A stretch of DNA of 9,967 nucleotides from Thermoplasmatales archaeon (GTDB lineage Archaea > Thermoplasmatota > Thermoplasmata > Methanomassiliicoccales > Methanomethylophilaceae): the NCBI GenBank assembly GCA_012522645.1, contig JAAYKC010000009.1, positions 1 through 9,967 of the forward strand, read 5' to 3'. Below, one piece after another: positions 5,644 to 9,967 of this stretch. Within the stretch, counting starts at the first letter, position 1. Every line of letters starts with the position of its first letter. Under the pieces are notes generated by a model. It was not told where the DNA came from, did not search any database, and saw nothing but the letters and a program-made list of their open reading frames with translations. The position numbers and the translations under genes are program-made.

Positions 5644-6543
5644 ATGGACCTCAGAACATCCGTTGGGAGCCTCGTGCTCGACAACCCCTGCATACTGGCA
5701 TCCGGGATAATGGATGAGACCGGCGAGGGCATGGCCCGCATCCTCAGGTCCGGTGCCGCGGCCGCGGTGTCCAAATCCGTGGGCACGAACCCGAATCCGG
5801 GGCATGCCAATCCTAATTTCATTGAAGAGGAGGGCTTCTGCCTCAATGCCATGGGCCTTCCGAACCCCGGGATAGAAGAATACGCCGGGGAGATGAGGAC
5901 CGCCGCAGCCTGCGGCAAGGTGATAGGCTCCGTTTACGCATCATCGCCCGAGGAGTTCGCCGATCTCGCCGGCCGCATGGAGGATTACGGTGCATGTGCC
6001 GTTGAGCTGAATCTCTCATGTCCCCATGCCGCCGGTTTCGGCATGGAGGTGGGAACGGACCCCCTGATGGTGAAGAGGATTGTCTCCGCGGTCAAGGACG
6101 CCGTCAGTATCCCGGTCTGGTCGAAGCTCACGCCGAACACGCACATCCTGAAGGACATCGGGAAGGCCGTGGAGGATGCGGGAGGGGATGCGATAGTCGC
6201 GATCAACACGCTGAGGGCGATGAAGATCATACCGGAGTTCGGCAGGCCGTTCCTCAGCAACCGCTTCGGCGGACTGTCGGGGAGCGCCGTAAGGCCCGTC
6301 GGCGTAAGGGCGGTCTACGACCTCTACAGCACAGTGAGCATACCGATCATAGGGGTGGGAGGGATCTGCGGATACCGGGACGCCCTTGAATACATCATGG
6401 CGGGAGCCTGCGCGGTGCAGATCGGCACAGCAGTGCTGAGCGGCACGGACATCTTCCGGAAGGTGAACGGGGGCCTGACGGACTTCATGAGAGAATACGG
6501 GTATCCCACGATCGGGGAAATGGTTGGTGTGGCACATGAATAG
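5644..6543 (+). CDS. pyrD: Dihydroorotate dehydrogenase class 1B, catalytic subunit
   Basis: Oxidises dihydroorotate to orotate, the fourth step of UMP synthesis, with FMN; class 1B enzymes pass electrons to NAD through the PyrK subunit encoded next. The 299-residue TIM-barrel protein shows SLVLDNPCILASGIMD (9-24), K44 in SKSVG, LNAMGLPNPG (68-77), the class 1 active-site NLSCPHAAGFGMEVG with catalytic Cys126, SKLTPN (160-165), and the phosphate-binding GVGGICGYRDA (237-247) and IGTA (260-263). The ATG at 5644 is chosen because the TATA box lies 27-28 nt before it and family members start here; 30 further upstream codons (to 5554) would include the promoter. It overlaps pyrK by 8 bases, indicating co-translation. 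Confidence 0.93.
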   Translation: MDLRTSVGSLVLDNPCILASGIMDETGEGMARILRSGAAAAVSKSVGTNPNPGHANPNFIEEEGFCLNAMGLPNPGIEEYAGEMRTAAACGKVIGSVYASSPEEFADLAGRMEDYGACAVELNLSCPHAAGFGMEVGTDPLMVKRIVSAVKDAVSIPVWSKLTPNTHILKDIGKAVEDAGGDAIVAINTLRAMKIIPEFGRPFLSNRFGGLSGSAVRPVGVRAVYDLYSTVSIPIIGVGGICGYRDALEYIMAGACAVQIGTAVLSGTDIFRKVNGGLTDFMREYGYPTIGEMVGVAHE

Positions 6544-7297
6544 TATCGTAACCGTGACCGGCAAGAGCGATTTCGGCGATATATGCTCCCTCTCCTTCAA
6601 CTGGGACATTACCGTCGGGCCGGGACAGTTCGTCATGGTATGGGCGCCCGGGATGGAGGAGATCCCGCTGTCGCTGTCGTCCGTCGGTGACGTGAAGAGC
6701 GTGACATTCCGCATCGTCGGCAGGGACACCGAAGCCCTGAGGAAGAAGGGGATCGGGGACAGTCTCAGTATCAGAGGGCCTTACGGGAACGGATACAGGA
6801 CCGATGGGAGCAGGAGGGTGCTGGTGGTGGGAGGCGGCATAGGCATAGCACCGATACTGCCTCTGATGGCGGACGGCTTCGACACTGCGCTCGCCGCGAG
6901 AAACGCAGGGGAACTGGATTTCGCTCTGCCGGCGATCGGGAAAGCGGCAGGGAAGACCTGGATCTCCACGGACGACGGCAGTCGGGGATTCTGCGGGAAT
7001 GCCGTTCAGCTGGTGCAGGAGATCCTCAAAGAACAGGAGTACGATGAGATCCTTGCCTGCGGACCTGAGGTGATGCTGTTCTTCCTTCACAAGTTCTGTG
7101 TCGATAACGGTATGAAGTGCCAGATGTCCCTGGAGAGGCACATGAAATGCGGAGCCGGGCTCTGCGGATCCTGCATGATAGACGACAAGAGGGTATGCGC
7201 CGACGGGCCCGTGTTCACCTGCGATGAGATATCGGGGATGAAGGACTTCGGGCATTCGAAGAGGGATCCCTGCGGCACACGGGTCCTTTTCAGGTGA
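6536..7297 (+). CDS. pyrK: Dihydroorotate dehydrogenase electron transfer subunit
   Basis: Carries FAD and a [2Fe-2S] cluster and moves electrons from the PyrD flavin to NAD. From the ATG at 6536 (253 aa) the order is a ferredoxin-reductase-like beta barrel with GPGQFVMVWAPG (28-39) and the flavin-binding IPLSLSS (43-49, in place of the usual RPxS), then the NAD-binding domain with VVGGGIGIAPI (97-107) and LACGPEVM (173-180), then the cluster ligands C205, C210, C213 and C221 in MKCGAGLCGSC...RVCADGPVF. All four cysteines are present. A GGTG site lies 6 nt before 6536; an ATG at 6524 would add four residues and cannot be excluded. It lies directly after pyrD with an 8-base overlap. Confidence 0.92.
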   Translation: MNSIVTVTGKSDFGDICSLSFNWDITVGPGQFVMVWAPGMEEIPLSLSSVGDVKSVTFRIVGRDTEALRKKGIGDSLSIRGPYGNGYRTDGSRRVLVVGGGIGIAPILPLMADGFDTALAARNAGELDFALPAIGKAAGKTWISTDDGSRGFCGNAVQLVQEILKEQEYDEILACGPEVMLFFLHKFCVDNGMKCQMSLERHMKCGAGLCGSCMIDDKRVCADGPVFTCDEISGMKDFGHSKRDPCGTRVLFR

Positions 7298-7300
7298 AGC

Positions 7301-7711
7301 ATGGATGATATGCTGGAGATAATGCACGGGAGCCTGGCGGTCCGGGTCCCTTCAGGTTTATTCTCAGGATGCGACGGCATCATGGACACAGCGGCCGCGG
7401 AGAGATTCAGGGAGATCCTGGCCAGCAGGTACCCCTGGCTCAGCGTCAACTCCCTGGACGTTCTGATGGAAACGGCCAGGAAGAAGTACATCGATACCCT
7501 GGATGAGGAGACGAAGGGGCTCTCCAAAGCGGAGAGGCTGCGCAGACAGGGCAGGCCCGATTCAGCAGAGCGGCAGTTAAGGGAGAGCCTTGAGAAGCAT
7601 CCGGACAATCCGGACGCATGGTATGCGCTTGGGAAGATGCTGTGCGATGCAGGGAAGACCGAGGAAGGTTACGAGGCTTTCAACAGAGGAAGATCACTCT
7701 TCCGCAAATAA
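7301..7711 (+). CDS. Small protein with a C-terminal tetratricopeptide-like repeat
   Basis: A 136-residue cytoplasmic protein. Its start lies 3 nt after the pyrK stop, and the AGGTGA that includes that stop (7292-7297) serves as its ribosome site, so it is very probably the third gene of the pyr operon. Residues 1-75 form an uncharacterised N-terminal part (SLAVRVPSGLF, then a helical stretch). Residues about 76-134 read as roughly one and a half TPR units: LRRQGRPDSAERQLRESLEK, then HPDNPDAWYALGKMLCDAG and KTEEGYEAFNRG, with the W/Y, L, G and A spacing of the repeat. TPRs bind other proteins; a link to PyrD/PyrK or an unrelated role cannot be decided from sequence. Its 3' end overlaps the convergent gene by 18 bases. 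Confidence 0.75.
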   Translation: MDDMLEIMHGSLAVRVPSGLFSGCDGIMDTAAAERFREILASRYPWLSVNSLDVLMETARKKYIDTLDEETKGLSKAERLRRQGRPDSAERQLRESLEKHPDNPDAWYALGKMLCDAGKTEEGYEAFNRGRSLFRK

Positions 7712-8530
7712 TGCGTTGATGGCCTCAGCCACCTCCGGGATCGTTGCCCCCCACGGGACTGATGCGAGGTCGCCTTCTATGCGGTGGCCGTTCTTGATCT
7801 TGCAGCATTTCGTTATGGTCTTCACGCCGTCGTCGATCGCGTAATCCGCGGGGCATACGTTGATGAACCTGGGCTCGAACTTGTACAGGGATTCGAATAT
7901 CCTCTTGGAGAGATGGCATCCCACCAGCGTGACGTCCTCATCCGTCTCCGGTGCAGAATCCAGATATGATACCGGCACAGAGGCCTTGAGACCTGATACC
8001 GCGCACGGGAACATGATCGTCCCGGATGTGACGTCCTTCGCGAGAACGGCCATGTCCACATCCACGCACTCCTGTATTATGGGGTGCTCCACGAATCCGG
8101 AGTCGAGGGCCTTCTGGACGAGCACGGACAGTTTGGAAGGTGCCGGGGGGATGCTGTCTATGACCCTCAGTCTCACCGGCTTCAGGTCGAAGACGAAGCT
8201 CATGTGATCGAACATCCCCTTCACCACGACCGCTCTGCCGGGGTGCCTCTCCTGTATCCTTACCATAGCCGGTTCATTGAGAACATCCAGGGAAGGATCC
8301 TCGAAATAGTCGGTGTTCTCCGGAAGGGATATTATCTCGAAGGACACCACCGGTCTGAACAGCCCCGTGCCCTTCTCCTTCTCTATGCACACTGTGGCAT
8401 ATTCGCTGCCGTTGATCAGGACCATGTCCTCCGTCCTGGTGTAGGCCGTCCATGATCTGAACATACGCACTATGTTCTCCTCCGTGAGCGGGAAGTCGAC
8501 CTCTCTGACGGATACGTCCTTGCAATGCAT
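7694..8530 (-). CDS. Uncharacterised cysteine-rich cytoplasmic protein
   Basis: From the ATG at 8530 the protein has 278 residues. This start is used because a TATA box (8551-8557) lies about 25 nt upstream; the 39 extra codons up to 8647 would run into the tRNA gene. There is no signal peptide or membrane segment. Landmarks are GRAVVVKGMFDHMSFVF (98-114), PVRLRVIDSIPPAPSKL (118-134), a TLVGCHLSKRIFESLYKFEP segment (201-220), NVCPADY (224-230), a CC pair at 242-243 (TKCCKIKNGH) and VPWGATIPEVAEAI near the end. Cysteines 205, 226, 242 and 243 with His206 and His249 could form a metal or Fe-S site in the C-terminal third. The pattern recalls uncharacterised conserved archaeal proteins, but I cannot name the family or give a function. 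It probably forms its own transcription unit. Confidence 0.75.
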   Translation of the reverse strand: MHCKDVSVREVDFPLTEENIVRMFRSWTAYTRTEDMVLINGSEYATVCIEKEKGTGLFRPVVSFEIISLPENTDYFEDPSLDVLNEPAMVRIQERHPGRAVVVKGMFDHMSFVFDLKPVRLRVIDSIPPAPSKLSVLVQKALDSGFVEHPIIQECVDVDMAVLAKDVTSGTIMFPCAVSGLKASVPVSYLDSAPETDEDVTLVGCHLSKRIFESLYKFEPRFINVCPADYAIDDGVKTITKCCKIKNGHRIEGDLASVPWGATIPEVAEAINALFAEE

Positions 8531-8541
8531 ATTCCGTGATG

Positions 8542-8557
8542 CTTCCGGAAGTATAAA
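8542..8557 (-). promoter_or_regulatory. TATA box and adjoining palindrome of the cysteine-rich protein gene
   Basis: On the minus strand TTTATAC (8557-8551) is centred about 25 nt before the ATG at 8530, suggesting a leaderless mRNA. It abuts a perfect 10-bp palindrome, CTTCCGGAAG (8542-8551), between TATA box and start, where a bound repressor would block transcription initiation. Confidence 0.5.
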
Positions 8558-8590
8558 TCTGATGTCAGAGGGAGAGGGGATGTGATAAAG

Positions 8591-8599
8591 TTGAAATAG
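8591..8599 (+). promoter_or_regulatory. Possible TATA box of the tRNA gene
   Basis: TTGAAATAG is centred about 27 nt before 8622, which would give a tRNA precursor with a leader of only 4-5 nt. The match to a TATA consensus is moderate. Confidence 0.35.
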
Positions 8600-8620
8600 G
8601 AACATAGGATTGGTGGAATC

Positions 8621-8703
8621 TGAGTGTCGGGGTAACATAGGGGCCATGTGGTGGACTGCAGATCCTCATACGGGAGTTCAAATCTCCCTCCCGACCCCAC
8701 TCA
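8621..8703 (+). other. Complementary leader and trailer around tRNA-Cys
   Basis: TGAGT (8621-8625) immediately before the tRNA pairs with ACTCA (8699-8703), which begins at the A of CCA. In the precursor this would extend the acceptor stem by 5 bp beyond a 3-nt bulge formed by C73, C74 and C75. Confidence 0.5.
8626..8699 (+). tRNA. tRNA-Cys (anticodon GCA), CCA encoded
   Basis: A cloverleaf can be drawn by hand. The acceptor stem is 8626-8632 with 8689-8695 (six Watson-Crick pairs and one G-U). T8 A9 come next. The D stem is ACAT (8635-8638) with ATGT (8646-8649) and loop AGGGGCC. The anticodon stem is 8651-8655 with 8663-8667, having one T-T mismatch at positions 28/42. The anticodon loop is CTGCAGA with GCA at 8658-8660. 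The variable loop is 4 nt. The T arm is GGGAG/CTCCC with loop TTCAAAT (8677-8683). The discriminator is C8696 and CCA is at 8697-8699. No intron. The overall form matches archaeal tRNA-Cys, but that tRNA nearly always has U at position 73, so C73 is unusual. The mismatch and C73 leave some chance of a degenerate or specialised copy. Confidence 0.88.
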
Positions 8704-8710
8704 TTGCATC

Positions 8711-8728
8711 CTGAGAAGCGGCTTTCAG
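8711..8728 (+). other. Short hairpin downstream of tRNA-Cys
   Basis: CTGA-G-AAG (8711-8718) pairs with CTT-TCAG (8722-8728) around the loop CGG, with one bulged G. No T-tract follows, so a terminator role is not convincing. Confidence 0.3.
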
Positions 8729-8734
8729 CTCCTC

Positions 8735-8755
8735 GGGCAAGATTTATCACTGCCC
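8735..8755 (+). promoter_or_regulatory. TATA box of the PEBP gene flanked by a 5-bp inverted repeat
   Basis: TTTATCA (8743-8749) is centred 27 nt before the ATG at 8773, fitting a leaderless mRNA. The arms GGGCA (8735-8739) and TGCCC (8751-8755) bracket the box and could form an operator. Confidence 0.5.
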
Positions 8756-8772
8756 CCGTGTATGATATTCTC

Positions 8773-9270
8773 ATGAGAGTTCGCATCCTCGGTGTTGAGA
8801 ACGGCATCCTGGACGACAGATTCGGTTCAAAAGGCTCTGAGTTCAGGGAGGATATGCCGACCAGGTCCTTCGGTTTCCTTGCAGAGGACGTTCCGCCTGA
8901 TACTGTATGCCTTGCAGGGATATTCGACGACCCGGATGCCGTTCCCGTAGGCGGGTTCATCTGGATACACTGGTGCTTCACCAACCTTAAGGATCACGGC
9001 ATGAATGAGAATGCCAGCCTTCAGGGGGGTGACTTCATCCAGGGGGTCAACAGCTGGCACGGTCCCGGGGACTTCACAAGGAAAGAGGCCACCGGATACG
9101 GCGGTCCCGCGCCCCCGGACAGGGAGCACGAGTACAGATTCAGGGTGTTCGCTCTGTCCGCTCCGTTGGAACTGGAGGAAGGATTCTACCTCAACGACCT
9201 CATGAAGGAGATGAGGGGCAAGATGCTGGCACATGCTTCCGCATACGCTGTGTACTCTCCGAGGGTCTGA
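8773..9270 (+). CDS. YbhB/YbcL family protein (phosphatidylethanolamine-binding protein fold)
   Basis: A 165-residue protein of the PEBP/Raf-kinase-inhibitor-like family, usual length for prokaryotic members. Visible motifs are FDDPDAVPVGGFIWIHW (51-67, with the DDPDA and H66-W67 ligand-pocket residues), GVNSWHG (91-97), and GYGGPAPPDREHEYRF (108-123, with His119), followed by RVFAL. No signal peptide is seen, so it is probably cytoplasmic. Prokaryotic members bind small anionic ligands, but their role is not established. The ATG at 8773 is chosen because of the TATA box 27 nt upstream; an in-frame TTG at 8704 would overlap the tRNA precursor and add residues that do not fit the family. Its TGA stop directly abuts the stop of the convergent permease gene. 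Confidence 0.9.
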   Translation: MRVRILGVENGILDDRFGSKGSEFREDMPTRSFGFLAEDVPPDTVCLAGIFDDPDAVPVGGFIWIHWCFTNLKDHGMNENASLQGGDFIQGVNSWHGPGDFTRKEATGYGGPAPPDREHEYRFRVFALSAPLELEEGFYLNDLMKEMRGKMLAHASAYAVYSPRV

Positions 9271-9967
9271 TCAGATCTCCCTGCGTCTCATGGCCAGGAA
9301 TGATATCGCCAGAGTCACGATGCCCCATACTGCGGCAACTCCTGTCGCCCTGAGCGGGTCATAGCCCGGGAGGATTATGCTTAAGTTCTCCGTCAAGGGG
9401 TAGTATTTGGGTTCTATCACGATCATGCCGTTCGTGATGGCGTTCGATATGTGGGAATGAACATAATCGATTATGTACCAGGCTTCGATTTTGAAACCTG
9501 CGAGAGTGGCGTACACTATATTCGTTATCAGGAACAGGAAGAAGAACGTCAGGATCGCCGACGTACCGCTCTTCTTGACCAGGGAACTGAACATCATGGC
9601 CACGCCCGTGGCCGCGAATATATAGAGTATCGCAAATGCCAGGGACAGCAGGACGTTCGGAGGTATCGTCTGCGTGTAGATGAATACGGCGATTATTGAC
9701 AGCAAATAGTAGAACGTTATCGCCGCTATGCCGAGTGCCAGTGCCGAGAACAGCTTTCCTATGAATATGGGCCATTTCTTTATGGGCCTGGTGAATACGT
9801 TCAGTGCCGTGCGCTCCTCATATTCGGAGGATATGGCACCGGAGGCGAACAGGGCCGCGATTATAACTACCAGCAGATAGACGAAGGACACGTATGTGGA
9901 GAAATGTTCCTTTGCCGTCAGGCTCTGATTGAACAGAATGGGCAGTACGGTAATGAGGCCCCATACC
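9271..9967 (-). CDS. ABC-2 type transporter permease (N-terminus beyond the window)
   Basis: The frame is open from the right edge (first complete codon at 9966) to a TGA at 9273-9271, giving the last 231 residues. The sequence is strongly hydrophobic. In the visible part, membrane segments lie at about 26-45, 68-97, 103-130, 134-157 and 208-226. Between the first two is SGAISSEYEERTALNVFTRP, the cytoplasmic motif of ABC-2 permeases (an SSE...T...TRPI pattern), and the protein ends in basic MRRREI, as is common in the family. An extracellular loop with IEPKYYPLTENLSIILPGYDPL precedes the last helix. Such permeases work with an ABC ATPase to export substrates or fold into NosY/DrrB-like complexes; the ATPase gene is expected to the right. 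Substrate unknown. A GTG at 9891 is internal and is not the start. Confidence 0.85.
   Translation of the reverse strand, partial: VWGLITVLPILFNQSLTAKEHFSTYVSFVYLLVVIIAALFASGAISSEYEERTALNVFTRPIKKWPIFIGKLFSALALGIAAITFYYLLSIIAVFIYTQTIPPNVLLSLAFAILYIFAATGVAMMFSSLVKKSGTSAILTFFFLFLITNIVYATLAGFKIEAWYIIDYVHSHISNAITNGMIVIEPKYYPLTENLSIILPGYDPLRATGVAAVWGIVTLAISFLAMRRREI

Noticed and set aside
6016..7327. Two long minus-strand frames (6016-6729 and 6485-7327) opposite pyrD and pyrK
   Set aside because: They are complementary to clear enzyme genes and have no domain or ribosome site.
8531..8700. Minus-strand frames crossing the tRNA gene (up to 8647 and 8470-8700)
   Set aside because: They would code through a well-formed tRNA. 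The TATA box at 8551-8557 places the real start at 8530.
1..9967. CRISPR array, insertion sequence, phage or defence island
   Set aside because: I found no regularly spaced repeats, terminal inverted repeats, transposase or integrase motifs, or known defence proteins. The tRNA-Cys is not followed by an integrase gene or by a repeat of its 3' end that I can see.

Overview
The window looks like chromosomal DNA of an archaeon, most likely a euryarchaeote or Thermoplasmatota of the methanogen type, for example Methanomassiliicoccales. That placement is inference. The reasons are AT-rich TATA-type boxes about 25-29 nt before several start codons that have no Shine-Dalgarno site, short prepilin-like proteins, a DUF362-ferredoxin protein of the kind common in methanogens, a pyruvoyl SpeD-like enzyme, ThpR, and a tRNA-Cys of archaeal form. 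Base composition is roughly 58% GC over most of the window and about 49% (hand count) over the first 600 bases. I see no insertion sequence, CRISPR array, phage gene or rRNA.

Left part (1-1332, genes on the minus strand): the N-terminal two thirds or so of a membrane-anchored ABC transporter solute-binding protein (1-608), a 165-base spacer with two hairpins and T-tracts, and a divergent SpeD-family (S-adenosylmethionine decarboxylase-like) gene (774-1199). A 133-base divergent control region with a perfect hairpin separates it from the next gene.

Middle (1333-4358, plus strand): a DUF362 protein with two [4Fe-4S] clusters; the RNA 2',3'-cyclic phosphodiesterase ThpR; and a tightly packed three-gene operon of small, mostly cysteine-containing, type IV pilin-like membrane proteins. 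This operon runs tail to tail into a SufS-like cysteine desulfurase (4351-5553, minus), and the two coding regions overlap by 8 bases.

Right part (5554-9967): a shared TATA region separates the desulfurase from the pyrD-pyrK operon. That operon encodes the class 1B dihydroorotate dehydrogenase catalytic and electron-transfer subunits, followed by a small TPR protein. An uncharacterised cysteine-rich protein (minus) overlaps the TPR gene tail to tail by 18 bases. A tRNA-Cys(GCA) with an unusual C73 discriminator and a complementary leader and trailer follows, then a PEBP/YbhB-family protein. Its stop codon abuts, without a spacer, the stop of an ABC-2 type permease that runs off the right edge.

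Most genes are housekeeping: pyrimidine synthesis, sulfur mobilisation, RNA end metabolism and probable polyamine metabolism. The less explained elements are the pilin-like operon with its G7 tract and possible frameshift fusion, the odd tRNA-Cys, the SpeD relative with a changed cleavage site, and the orphan cysteine-rich protein.
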